64,000 nt of DNA from Pratylenchus scribneri (taxonomy: Eukaryota > Nematoda > Chromadorea > Rhabditida > Pratylenchidae). Where the stretch lies: positions 62,001-126,000 of the forward strand of contig JAQSEB010000159.1 of NCBI GenBank assembly GCA_030063045.1. The letters are read 5' to 3'. Position 1 is the stretch's first letter, and each line of letters opens with the position of its first letter. The position numbers and the translations under genes were made by a program. Shown piece by piece: positions 25,212 through 37,481 of this stretch. Under the pieces are notes generated by a model. It did no database searches and was not told where the DNA came from. It was given only the letters and a program-made list of their open reading frames with translations.

Positions 25212-25807
25212 GGTATTTTCCGTTTTGTTACACCCTCACCAAAAAAATTGAAGAAAATAATATCCTAGGTGTAATTTTGTGCGTAGAACACGAATCTGAT
25301 ATCAGTTTTGTCATATTTGACCATCTTGGTAAGATAATGCCGACTTTTACCAAGAAAACGCAACGGGGGGTCCAAGGGCTATTTTGGTTGAAAATTTTTA
25401 TTTAGCCAATAAATAGCTTTTACACAGCTCATCAAGTTGAATCGAATGGTACCATTTTTATTTCATAATATTGCATTTCTTTCAAATTAGAGGTCTAAAT
25501 ACATTACCAAGATAATTTTTCTTTTGGCAATAATTTCCCTATATTGCAGAATTATCTAATAAAAATATTATTATTAGATTCAGCTCAACGAGATGCGTCG
25601 ATTGAGCTATAATTTGCCTATATTAAATTTATTTTGTAAATTGGCCTTGGTCCCCCCTTTACTTTTCTTGGTAAAAGTCGACATTATCTTACCAAGATGA
25701 TAAAATATGACAAAACTGATATCAGTTTCATGTTCTACGCACAATATTATACCTAGGATATGATTTTCATCATTTTTGGAGGGGGTGTAACAAAACGCAA
25801 AAGTACC
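25212..25807. mobile_element. foldback element, GGTACTT family (596 bp)
   Basis: Ends GGTATTTTCCGTTTTGTTAC and the inverse of GGTACTTTTGCGTTTTGTTAC. The arms are nearly 200 bp, including TAGAACACGAATCTGATATC and its inverse. It is flanked by an exact 8-bp direct repeat ATTAATTT (25204-25211 and 25808-25815). Confidence 0.88.
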
Positions 25808-26014
25808 ATTAATTTTTCTCACTTAAAGATATGACCAAAAATAAAAAGTTGGAATTTTATGATAGGAAAAATATCATACCATTTTTTATTTATTAATATT
25901 ATTCTATTTAAAGTAAAATAAAATTATAATTTAATAAATTCAAAATATAATGTATTATCTACTTATATAGAATAAAAAAAAATATATTTAAAAATAAATA
26001 ATTTCGTTGCTTAT

Positions 26015-28834
26015 TTAAGGCTTTAAAATATCCTCTCTTATTGTTATGATGCAGAGGCCATTGTAGAATTGTATTGACTCCATTCGACGACTGTAATCAT
26101 TTAATGTGGCAATAATTCCAGCGGTCATATTAAAATTGCTAGCCCATTCCGATGCGGCCCCAGGCGCATGCACATCCTCAATTCGATCACGCAAAAAGTG
26201 ATGGATGGAATTTTCGGAAAGTTTTGGATTTTTTGGATTTCCAGCTCCACCCCATTGCGTGTAATAGAGCAAATGCAAATCTTCGATGAAATACATGCCA
26301 CCGGGTTTAACGTGCGAAATTAAAGCTTCGAATGCCGCAATTGTTTCTGGTGATCTGTAAGAATTTATTTTCAAATATTTTTCTAATTGAGTAAATTTAA
26401 TGATGCAAAATTTTTGCAGCTAACAAATAAAAGCATAAATATATATATATTTTTATTTGTAATTTTTTAGAAATTTTTTTGCCAACCAAATGAGATACTC
26501 AAAATATGATCTTTATTTTACTGATCTTATGATTTATAAATTTAAATTTATGAATAGAGATATATACCTACAAAATAATTTAAATTCGATCAAAATAAAA
26601 TTAAAATATTTATGTTTAAATTATTATATTGGAAAAAAAACATAATTTTTTGGTACTTTACCTATATCATTTACGTCTCCTTTTTGTTGAGCTAGAAAAA
26701 GAGAAGGGTCCCTCCCCTCTATGGGTCATCAAAATTAGGGAAAGGTTTAATCAAATTTAGGTTACGGATAGATGAGGTAAAAATCATCTCACGCAACCCT
26801 AAACCATATCCTTATACCCATAGAAATAGGAAGGACCATTCACTTTTCCTAAATTTTCTCCTATCTCAATAAAATATGGGACGTAAACTATATAAGTATA
26901 TTAATTTTTTAAAATAACTGAAGTGCTAAAAAATTCCATGTAAGTTAAGTTATATATTTTATTTTTTAGTAATGTTTTATTATATTTTTAATCATAAAAA
27001 ACCCAAACAATAGAAATATTTAGAAGAGAAGTTTTTCAATGACAATAATCTTTTCAGAAAATTAACTGTCTATTGTTGAGCGATAGGCTTCAAATTTATA
27101 GATACCCAATCTATAAAAATTTTACACGAATTTATATTCATTCAGCGATATTTTTCAAATGAATTAAAAAACCTGTGCGATGCATCGTCAATGATAACAT
27201 CGAATAGGCCAAATTTTTCAGCAAATTCCTTCACTTTTGCCTTATCCGTCTGATCCATGTAATGATATGTACTTCGATTGGAATAATATTGCAAATATTG
27301 TGGTGAATAATCAAGAAAATGCAATTCGGCGTTAGTGAAATATTTCTCCCACATTTTGACGGAATTTCCTTTGAAAAGGCCCAACTCAAGGAAACGAATG
27401 GGTTTTTCCTTTAATGGTGCAAAATATTTGGCATATATCCTTGTATAATTATGGCCAATCGGTCCTTTGTCTGTGCCGAATTCAATTGCCAACCGATTTA
27501 AAAGGCCCAAATCAAATTCTTCTTTAAAAATTTTACTAGTAAAGTAATTATTTGGTAGTTACGTATTATCTGTACGGAGATTTTTTTTTGTTTAATTGTG
27601 GAGAGGTATCGGTAACCCCCATGGTCATCCGGTATTGGGTTACTGTCTTTAGGGGATAGATTACCATCTCACATATTCCTAACCCTAACCATCACCTTAA
27701 AGAGTGACCCTTCATTCTTTTCACATCTCCGCACAGATAATACTTAAGTTAGTACCATTTATTTTTATATATTTTATCTCCCATATTTAACATATAAATT
27801 TACGTCCGTGATCGATTCCACAAAAGACAAAGGGCTATGTAATTATGGGCGATTCCACAATTCTACAATTTTGGGCGTTTTCGACTATAATAAATCAGAA
27901 ACTGGATATAGACCCTATAAACCTTATACCAATTTGTAGATCTCATCATGACGCATCGGATCGTATATAATTTGTCATGGTTTAGTCAAAATTAAATGGT
28001 ATTAAACCATTTTTCAAGTTTTAGGTTTTAAACTCTTTTATTTTGAGCCAAATTATAACAAATTATATACCAATTGATGCGTCTCGATGAGATCTACAAA
28101 ATAGTATAAGGTTTGTAGGGTTTAAAACCGGTTTCTGACTTTTTATAAATCGAAAACACCTATAATTGCAGAATTGTGGAATTGACATAGCACCATAAAT
28201 TTATTCTAATTAACAAATTTTTAATTTTCATTTTAAGATTTTTATAAATGTGACAATAATTCTACCTTTTTGAAATTAATTAATAAATATAACATAAAAA
28301 CAACCATTGGGTATTTATATTAGAATTTGAAACTAAAGCTAACCTATTCCTAAATAAAAAAGCCTGACATTTACAATTAATATGTTCAGACTTCAAGAAA
28401 AATTTCTTAAATTTTATGATTTTATTTATGTATTAATAATTTTTTGTTAGAACTATGTTAATAAATATTCTTTTAAAATTACGGTTTGTATTATTTTTGT
28501 TGCATTGTTCTGCTGCAGCCGCATCAGTAACTTGTTTTTGAATTTGCCCATTCCCATTGTCATTATTATTATTAGGACATTCACAGCGTTCAACGATGGG
28601 TTCTTGAACAATTTGTTGTTCCGCCACCGTCACATTAATTTTATTATTATTCAATTCTTCTTTTGTTTTTTCTTGGCTAATTTCAATTTGCATATTTGGG
28701 TTGTCCTTTTTCACTTCGCTTTTATCATTTATAAAAAAGGAATAAATAACGAATAGGGCCAAAAATAACAAAATAATTTGTGCAATTTTTAAAACTGTAG
28801 TTAGCAAATATTTTCCATCAAATAATTTCATCAT
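26015..28834 (-). CDS. membrane-anchored class I SAM O-methyltransferase resembling bacterial sugar methyltransferases
   Basis: The first exon (28834 to about 28440) encodes a signal anchor (VLKIAQIILLFLALFVIYSFF) and a long Asn/Gln/Glu-rich stalk. The catalytic exons 27535-27173 and 26354-26015 join in phase. They read GTDKGPIGHNYTRIYAKYF, then FLELGLFKGNSVKMWEKYF (SAM motif I), DVIIDDASHR (acidic metal/catalytic block) and HVKPGGMYFIEDLHLLYY. From memory, this arrangement is that of bacterial MycE-like macrolide-sugar and rhamnose O-methyltransferases. The family is not one I associate with nematodes, but introns and the animal-style anchor show that it resides in this genome. The exon 1/2 junction is not resolved; a small exon may be missing. 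The long first intron carries two foldback elements. Predicted location: Golgi lumen. Confidence 0.8.
26652..26901. mobile_element. foldback MITE, GGTACTT family
   Basis: Left end GGTACTTTACCTATATC and right end TATATAAGTA in inverted orientation. A 9-bp direct repeat TAATTTTTT lies at 26643-26651 and 26902-26910. It sits in the intron between the two catalytic exons of the methyltransferase. Confidence 0.8.
27554..27756. mobile_element. foldback MITE, GGTACTT family
   Basis: Ends GGTAGTTACGTATTATCTGT and the inverse of GGTACTAACTTAAGTATTAT. The core includes AACCCCCATGGTCATCCGG and its partner. It lies in the first intron of the methyltransferase gene. Confidence 0.8.
27832..28194. repeat. 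foldback element with GATCTCATCRAGACGC motif
   Basis: Arms GGGCTATGTAATTATGGGCG and inverse ending GACATAGCACC, both carrying GATTCCACAATTCTACAATT and ATCAGAAACTGG-type segments. The inner arms contain AGATCTCATCATGACGCATC and TGATGCGTCTCGATGAGATC. The same inner motif recurs near 15535, 25575, 47620-47980 and 52215. Confidence 0.85.
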
Positions 28835-28948
28835 TTTTTTTAGCTAAAATAAAAATTTTGGAATATTTTCACATGGGATGGAAAATTTATTTTTGTTATT
28901 TATATTGTTTTCAACAAATAATTTGGAATGCTAAAAGGAAGAATTTAG

Positions 28949-29174
28949 TAGAGACCGGCACCGGACCGGATTTTTGCCGGATCCGGCCATTTTTGCCAGA
29001 ATCCGGAATCCGGAGAAAAAATTTTATAACTCGATCCGGTCCGGAATCCGGCACATTTTATGAGATTTTTAAAAAATCCGGCCAAATCCGGAGCTTTTTT
29101 GTTTGATCCGGTTCAAATTTACCCAATCCGAAATCCGGTCCGGAATCCCGCAGATGATATTTTGCCGGTCTCTA
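28949..29174. mobile_element. hAT-like MITE, CCGG-rich
   Basis: Terminal inverted repeat TAGAGACCGGC with an exact 8-bp direct repeat GAATTTAG (28941-28948 and 29175-29182). The interior is a run of ATCCGGCC/ATCCGGTCCGGAATCCGG variants, unusually GC-rich for the region. Confidence 0.92.
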
Positions 29175-29762
29175 GAATTTAGCCTCTATTTCTGCTCAAA
29201 GCGAACCAATTGATAGATCACTCACAATTTTAATATTATTATTAGCCAGGATTGGAAATTGTAAATTAGAATTTGAAATAAATTCAAATTGCGTTTTACC
29301 TATCCTATTTCTTTTAATTTGTTAATATAATTTTTTGAAAAATTTATAGTTGTAAAGTGTATGCAATGAAAAATTAAATAAATTGATTAAAAATTTGAAA
29401 TTTTTTGAGAGCTTATGAAAATAGGCATATATGAAATGTTTAAAATTAATAAAAAAAAATTAAATAGCAAAAATCCATAAGAAGGAAATATGAATAATAT
29501 GGATTTGCATCTGTAATATGAATTTTGGAAAGGACGAAAAGGGGCGGCATGTCCGTTTTGCTCTTTCCCCTGCAATATGGCAACTCGTTTATTTTAAAGG
29601 AGAGTATCATCGATATAATCTCAATTTTCTGCAGCGCGCGCATTCGATTGAAGACGTGGAAATTATTTCCATTCGCTTTCTCTTACTCATTTTGAAAAAG
29701 GATTTATTGATCTTATTTTTATATTTTTTTTATTTTAATTAATTTACCCAAATTTTAGCTTA
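29175..29762. other. spacer upstream of unknown gene X
   Basis: Mostly AT-rich. A GC-richer patch at 29515-29690 (with GGGGCGGCATGTCCG and CAGCGCGCGCATTCG) is open on both strands for about 60 codons. It has no recognised homology or clear splice links, and it may be promoter sequence or an exon. Confidence 0.4.
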
Positions 29763-32187
29763 ATGGGAATTAAAAAAATTCACAAAAAATGTTTTCTTTT
29801 TTTGTTTGCTTTCAGTGCATTTTTATGTTTGGAAATTCTTCTCAATGCGTTATTGAGCCAATTTATTGTTGATGATAATTATAATTTTGAAGAAGTTGCG
29901 CCAATGAATTTTAGGCGGTTGACAATACGTTTGTGATTTTTCAAATAAAAAATCTTAAAATTGAATTAATGAAATACATAACCTTTTTATGAAAGTAATT
30001 TTGAGGTTAAATATTTTGACATGAAAAAATAAATGCGATGATCTGCAGTTTAAAAAACATTGAAAGGGATTTTACGAAGTTAATATCATAAATAACCAAA
30101 ATTTTATAGACTTCTTCTATAATGTATTTATCGGCTGTAAAATTGAAATTCAAGTAAAGTTGAAATTTAGACACTATTTCGTCGGAGAAATAGAAAAAGT
30201 CGAGATTTTGGAAAACATTAACTTGGATTAGGTTTAGGGTAGGATAGGGTTAGGGTAGGGCGGAATGGGTTTTAGGCTTATTAGTCGCTAAACTTTAAAT
30301 TTGTTGTTTGTATTCTGCTTCTTCGGCAAGATAGTTTGTGTAAATTTCAACTTGACCTGAATTTCAACTTTACCGCCAACATATATTTATTATTCATATT
30401 TGAGAGTATTTAATTGCTGGAAGTGGCCAAGAAATTAACAATTTGTTGAAAAAGTCTTCAAAAGAAATCAATAGAAATGGGCAAGACAGCGAAGAATTCC
30501 ATTATCAAAAGGTTTTTAAATTTTAATATTTTAAAAAAATTTTTAAATTTGTATAAAATATAAGGAAAAGTCATTTTTTATCAATTTTTCTTAGTTTATT
30601 TTTTTTGCTATTAATATTATTGGTTTTGAATCTATTGATAACACCTAAAAATTATGATGTTTGTGGAGAATGGAGATACCAAATTATAGTTGTCGCCTTG
30701 ATATTTTGATCATGAAGTTGGGGAACGGTTCCATGGAAAATTATTTATTATTCAAATTTTAATTAAAATTCAACTTATTTATTTTTTTAACCATTTACAA
30801 ATTGTAAGATTTCATGCAAAAATATGTTGCTTATCAAAGGAATGGATAATCAATTTCGAATATGTTATCCAATAATATGGTTTTTACGATTCCAACAACA
30901 GCAGCAATTGGTAATTATTAAATAATCAAGATTAAAAATCATACATATTATCCAAGGCATATTTTATCAATGGACCGAGAGACATTGAATTTGAGCGAAA
31001 TTTCAAAAAAGTTGCCAATAATGTTATTTTGAAGGTTTTTACAAAGGTAAATTAATTAATGCGACAAAATTATAATAATTTCGGTTTTTATTTAAAAATA
31101 TAAATATAAATATGTCTACTTTTAGTTATATTTGTAGTTTGTCTATTTTCGTAAGAAAATAAAACATTTACTAATGTTCCCCATCCATGTTAAAGTTGGT
31201 ATCTGATTTGATTACCATGATTAGCATAAATAGGATAAAATAAATAGATATGAAAAAATACAAATTATAATTAAAAAAACCGGAGTTTTTACTATTGCCA
31301 AGTTATTTGGCTTAAAAAATAATTTTCTAAATTAATTTTCCCTTAAAATAAATAATTTATTAAGCAAAATACAACACTGCACCAATATCATTCATTCATA
31401 CCTGATGCTTATCGAAAAATTGATGTTAGTATATTTTCTGAAAGCGACCATGCAAATTGTACAAATATTGCCGAAATTGGCATCAAAGATTTGATTGATT
31501 CTCAAGATGATTATCATCATATGGAATTCATGAAATATGAAATGAAAGGTTTGCACATTTGAATTTGAATTTAAATTAATGGAAATTTTTAGATAAAATT
31601 GATCCAATTGTATTCTCCATTAATATTCCAGTGTTTTCTTCGCATCTTCTTCTACGTCTTGAAAATATTTCATTTAATGAATTTGAATATTTAATAAAAA
31701 GAATGGAAAAGGCCATTTATTTTCCTTATTCTGTAGGTTTTTTTTGATAGAATTATTTAAATAAAATGGATATGAAATGTGACCTCTGCCTAATATTGGG
31801 ATCAGCAAATTTCCTAATCCTAATTTTATTTTTCAAGAATAATTATCATATTTTGTGATTATTATGAATTTGAAAATAATTTATTTTTGTCATTTATTTT
31901 TATTTTCGGATATTATTTTAATAGGAAGAATTGATTAATTTATATTGATTTCCCCTTTAATATTCATCAGGCTATAATTTTCGATTTCAAATTCAAAGAA
32001 TTATTTAAATTTTTTTATTTATATTTTCTAATAGATAATAAAACAGCAAAAAGGCAATGTGAAAATAATATTTGTATCATTTATGCATAAATATTCATTT
32101 TACAAATATGGAATTAGTGAACCAGTGGATTCCATTATGCCGAAGGATTTTTACTACAATGCTAAAAATGTTTTTGATGAACTATAA
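29763..32187 (+). CDS. uncharacterised signal-anchored protein X
   Basis: Family not recognised. Exons with good phase: 29763-29928 (anchor: CFLFLFAFSAFLCLEILLN), 30432-30511, then uncertain exons around 30650-30910, then 30957-31046, 31365-31548, 31593-31732 and 32035-32187. Readable blocks: YFINGPRDIEFERNFKKVAN, NIAEIGIKDLIDSQDD, DKIDPIVFSINIPVFSS, RMEKAIYFPYS and a C-terminal VSFMHKYSFYKYGISEPVDS. Protein Y, encoded convergently at 32500-34923, has matching exons and lengths (184 and 187 nt for one exon). The type II-like anchor and neighbours suggest a Golgi lumenal protein, possibly an enzyme. The middle exons need transcript data. Confidence 0.6.
30132..30378. repeat. foldback with TTAGGG-like core in gene X intron
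   Basis: Arms GGCTGTAAAATTGAAATTCA and the inverse of TGGCGGTAAAGTTGAAATTC. The loop holds a degenerate G-rich run (GATTAGGTTTAGGGTAGGAT, GGGTTAGGGTAGGG). Confidence 0.8.
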
Positions 32188-32499
32188 AAAATATTAATAA
32201 AGAAAATTATCAAAATATTTATAGGAAATAAAGAGAATTTTGATAAATTGTTGATTTTCAAAACTGTTTTTTTTTCATTTTTGCAACTCTTGGATTTGTA
32301 ATTTTTGTAATTTGGATTAAATCAATTAAATCTTTCACCAATCAATGCATTCCAATTATGGAGTATAAGATGGGTTACCAAATTTTCAAATTCTAATATT
32401 CATTTGTAAATTGATTTGGTAAATAAAATTAGAAAGGTGCAAATTTCTTTACTCACAAATAATACATATATTAAATACAAAATTAAAAGAAAATACAAT

Positions 32500-34923
32500 T
32501 CAAAGCAATGCCTTATTCAATTGTATATTGCGTGTTCCACTGAAGGAATAATTATTAAAACTGAATTTTTGAATAAAAGAAATGAAACATTCCTGCTTTT
32601 CCCCTGAATGTTCACGTATGATTGAGAATGGATAATACATGTTGAAAATGAATCTTCGTATCACATATTGTAATGCGACATTATTGCATTCATTCAAATG
32701 CAATAAATATTGAGGAATGCCATGCCGAATTATGGAGAACATTATTGAATCATTGGCATCTAGAAAATTTTAATTTAAAATGACACAAGTTTGAATTTGT
32801 AAATTTTTTGCTTAATTTTAAATCAAGGAAAATTTTTAGAGATAATAGGGGTACTAAAAATTTTTGACCTCTATCTATTTGTGTCAGATTTATAATAATC
32901 TTACTAATCAAATGCCATTATTTTCTATTGAAAATTCACATTAATATTCATAAAAAACGTGAAATATGAACGAGGAATTTAGTATCCAAAGTTTAAAAAT
33001 AATTTAAAAATTTGGTAATTTAAAATTTAATAGATTATTATTCAAAAATTAGATTATTATTTTATTCTAATATATTAAACCTTTGCTTTCATATTGAATG
33101 ATTTCAATTCTTCTGAGTTCATCGAATTTGTCCAAAAGGTCATGAATGCCTAATTCCCAGTCTTTTGCATCAATCGCTGTGTATGGCTTAATTTCGATAC
33201 GTTGCGCAAAATCAATATAATCATTGTCGAAAAGGTCCGATGAAAATTCATTTCGCTGATTTTGTTGCTGAAATATTCTGTGTTTTATTATAATTTTTTA
33301 AATTAATAAAAAATATTTCGGGAAGACAAAATTTCAAATATTGCTCTATGTTATTAAAAAATGCAGTAGGGCCGATCTTACTCTTTTTTTGCTTATTAAT
33401 AACCTTAACAGATGCATTTTTCTATGTCCAAGGGCCGTATTACAATTTATTACTACCTACCGGTACATTGTTTGTGATAAATATTAAATAAATAGGATTA
33501 ATTTGGTGACACTGAATTTACACCGATATTATGTCATAAAAATTTAAAAATACATCTTTAATGTAAGGCCATAAAATATGACAAATCAAATATATTTTTA
33601 AAGTATTTTCTCCCTGATATCCTATTCTATCTAAACCTAACAAACTCTAATAATGCTGACCTCAAAAATTATCGAATTTTTAAGATGAAATTATATAGAA
33701 AACTTCTAAGCAAATATTTTCGCAAAATTTTTTCAGCCAAAATTATTTCAAATAAAAAAATGAATAGAAGAACATTCTGATAAAATATCATGATAAATAA
33801 ATTATTCTGACTATTTATTAAGATTTTCTTCGAAAAAATATATTTACAAAAATACTTTTGCATAAAATACTCTTATGAGTGCATCTCTGCACAACGCATC
33901 TCGAAGTTTTTCCTCATATAATTTATTGCGTAATTGACTAATTAAATAGACCTTAATAATCATTTTATAAATTATATAAAAAGATTAAATAAAAATACAG
34001 GTTGTTGAAATCTTCCCCTTGTTTCGCAGATCATAAATTTCAATGGCGAAGCATTGATCATTAACTTTTTATTACATACAGCCTTTAAAATATAATAAAT
34101 TATTGATTACAACATTACAATTTGTCACTGATTTTTTTTTATCAATAAACATATTAATCTATTCATATCAAAAATTGCTTAGAAATAAAAGTATCCAATG
34201 AATTTATGGTTAAGGATTTTTTGAAATTTAGGAACATCTCATGGCTTAGAAATGGCATTGAAGCAAATTGTTTTGAATGCAAGAATTAAACTATTAAAGA
34301 ATTAAGATGCTGTTATCCGATGTACATTCAATATTAAACGATTATTGAGATGCCATTCCAATTTAACAAAATTTAGACAAATCAATTAATAAAAATTGAT
34401 GTCTTTTCATACTAAATGCTAGAAATTCTAAACTATTTTTAATAATATTTTCTAATAAAAATTTGTTTTTTTAATTTTAAAATTATAAGCTTAAACTTTG
34501 AACCTATCAATTTCCTATTGCTTAATTCGATATTATTAAAAAAATTTGACCCATAACGAATTATTATACTCTATTAATTTTCTATAAAATTAAATTTAAA
34601 AAAACCTGAATAAACTTAAAGTGTTTTTGTTCTATTTTAGATATCATTTTTGTCGGTGCCACTTTAATAAGATTTGAATTTAGCTTGTTATCCGTCAGAA
34701 ATTCCACTAAAAAATAATCAAAAAAATGAAAGAATTAACAAAATATTTTTAATTTACAAAATTTTCTTTGCTGCATTGTCATGTAACCAGCTTTTTTGGG
34801 CATTGTAAGGTTGTTGTTTATATGTTCAATTGGTTTTACAATTAAATAATAATAAAAGAATAGAACAAGCATTAGACGAAATAAACATTTATAGCAGTAC
34901 AAAATAATTCGATTATGTAGCAT
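32500..34923 (-). CDS. uncharacterised signal-anchored protein Y, paralogue of X
   Basis: Likely start at 34923, with an anchor helix (FRLMLVLFFYYYLIVKP). Exons near 34712-34605, 34090-34000 and 33960-33860 are tentative. 33267-33081 and 32759-32500 join in phase. Blocks equivalent to X: KLRDALCRDALIRVFYAK (X: FERNFKKVANNVILKVFTK), DWELGIHDLLDKFDELRR (X: EIGIKDLIDSQDD) and DSIMFSIIRHGIPQYLLH (X: DPIVFSINIPVFSSHLLL). Y lacks the last X exon or ends differently, with stop at 32500. An open stretch at 35295-35047 (MNESPLLKLEIRQEERN) may be a further upstream exon. Function unknown. Confidence 0.55.
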
Positions 34924-35295
34924 TTTGTGCAAAGGGAAGAACATTTCAGCCAGTGAATTAGAAATGTGATTTAAATTAATGTAATTTGGTGTATTTGCTA
35001 ATTTTTCGTCTTTTAATGCAACTGTTAAATTTTACGGTTTTATAACTCATGGAAAAATCATTCGATAAATTTTTATTTTATAAATGAAATAAAACGTAAA
35101 ATTATTGTCCAAATTTAATATATTATATCTATTTGTGAAATCGATGAAAGTTTGAAATTCTGGAGCTTTTCTGTCGTCAATATAAAGGGCAAACGAATTT
35201 TGCTTATCAAGATGAATGCGATGGTGATTGGTAAGAATACAATGATTTCTCTCCTCTTGTCTAATTTCAAGCTTCAACAATGGACTTTCATTCAT

Positions 35296-37481
35296 AAATA
35301 ATTTATAATTAATTATATTTTATTAATATAAAATCGTGAAAAAATGTTGAATAAAATGTGTATAAATAAAAATTTACCAGAATTCAAATTCTGTTTTTAG
35401 TTTTGAAAATTAAACATCATAATACATAAAAAATAAATTCATTAGAATATCGTTCACATTTTATAAATAGAATTGAAAAATTTATAATAAATTAAAATTA
35501 AAACATAATCATTTAAAATGAAACAAACAAATTATCGAATTTGTTGAATGAAATGCAAAATTAACGGAACAAAATGAAATATTGGAAATGAGCAAATATC
35601 TCAAGTCTATTTTAGTAATAAAATTAATTTATGGTCAATATTAATGCATTTTCATTTTTTTAAATATTATATGTGTCTAATTGTAAATTTTTTTTAGGGA
35701 AAAACCCGCAAACCATGAAATTGAAATTACAAATTTAAAAATCTCGTAAAGAAAGGCCAGGGATTTTGTCCCCTTCATTGAAAATCAAAGTTTGCAAAAA
35801 TTGAAAATAATCCATTCTTCTTTTCCTTTCTACTGTATACCTAAGTTTTTGCCCTAAATTGATAATGGAAATCAAACTTAAATTTTTATAAAAATAAAGT
35901 AATTTATAAAATACATACTAAAATAAACAAATATTTTAGAAAATATTAGTAAATTTTAATGCTCTACTAATTTTATACAAGTTGCAATTCAATTAATACA
36001 AAATTTATATCCATTGGATATTATGCGATTCTGACTAAAGTGATAAAATTGTATTAATTATTAACGGGATTTTGCCTCAAGGCATTTTTGTTGAATTTGA
36101 TCGTCCATGCAAAAACTACCAAAACAAAAGTGCACATTTCCATTGCTGATGCTGGTTTAGGGTCTAAAGATATTTTATGATCCACGAATCAGCAGCAATT
36201 TAAAAGCCTGTTCCCATGAGCGGATGAGCAGCCGCTAAAAATGCTGCTTTTCCGCTGCCTTCAATCAACCAAGCTATCAATTTTGCTACAGGCACTTTTT
36301 TATTATCGTTTAAAAAAAAGTAACAAGGAAGAAGATTTTTATGCTTGGAAGAATTCTTTATTCCTTGATGGAGCGGGCATCGCAAGAAGATATTGCGGGA
36401 TTTTAGTGGCTGGCGCGTCAAACCGGTCGGACCATATTAAAGGAAGAAGCATCGGCAATATAAAGCTGCGCGAACTGTGCACACACATTAAAAGTTCATT
36501 GTCTCTCTCAGGGCGAAGATGGATTCTGGGGAAGTTAATATGGGAAAGAATTCTTTTGGGCGGGATCAAATCTTCTTTTTTTAATAAGATCCAATCATAT
36601 AAAGAAGCATCCTTTAATTGCCCATATTAAGCTTAATTGAAGAAGCAAGAGAATGAAACCGGGAATTTTGGTGAATGGATGGGAAATTAATAATATGGAA
36701 AAGGCGATGATCCGCTGGAAGCTGAATGGGAGGGGGCCTTCGGGCTTATCTGCTGCGACTGTGGGCGGCATTATTTTTTTGTTGCTTTTTTTTGTGCTGC
36801 CTAATGGCGCTAACCGCATTGGGTGATATGCGCAATGATTAAAAGACAATTTGGGGGAGGATGGAGAAAATGAAGGATGATAATAAATTAGCCATTAACA
36901 TATCTGCTGCTCAAATGGGAAACCAGACTAAATTGTTCATTGTCCATTTGTTCCAGCGATTTGCTCATCCTATTTATTCATTCTTATCCCCAATGCCAAA
37001 CTTCCATTTTTCTTTAAGCTCTATATTTTTTCCCATCTTTATAGAAAAAAAAATTAATTGTATTCAGCTTTATTCTAAATATAAATTGGAACACAATTTT
37101 TATAATGATTCGAGAGCCAAATGAACATTTAATTTTAGATAATGTAAAAAATATTTAACACTAAAATCAAATCTTATTACCTATTCATTTGAATGCACTT
37201 CATTTATATTTTTAATTTTAATTATACGAAAATTTACTGCACTTCATTTATATTTTTTTTAATTTTAATTATAGGAAAATATTTTACATTAAAATTGGAT
37301 TATAATTTATTAACCACATTTTTTCCGATTGGATCCGAAAATTTGATAAATATTTTAATGTTTAACGAATTTTAATTAAAATATATGATTTACATTATAT
37401 TTTTTAATCCTTATGACAAAATAAAAAATTCTTTTTTTAATTAGATTTAGGCATTTCTTTTAAATAATTTCATTCTCATTC
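35296..37481. other. gene-poor stretch with one unassigned open region
   Basis: 35296-36100 is AT-rich with nothing recognised. From 36180 to 36860 the composition becomes more GC-rich and several frames are open on both strands, the longest 129 codons on plus (36241-36630). No family was recognised and no convincing splice pattern was found. It could be an unknown gene, a decayed one, or a repeat. Confidence 0.4.

Noticed and set aside
26015..28834. Bacterial contamination as the source of the methyltransferase
   Set aside because: Phase-consistent introns, an animal-type signal anchor and local foldback elements show it belongs to this genome.
30220..30290. TTAGGG/TTAGGC-like run as an interstitial telomere
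   Set aside because: The units are irregular and the same G-rich core occurs inside several foldback elements, so it is part of those repeats.
36241..36630. 129-codon open frame on the plus strand
   Set aside because: Frames on both strands are open here because of local composition. No family, splice signals or start context supported a gene, so it is listed only as an unassigned region.
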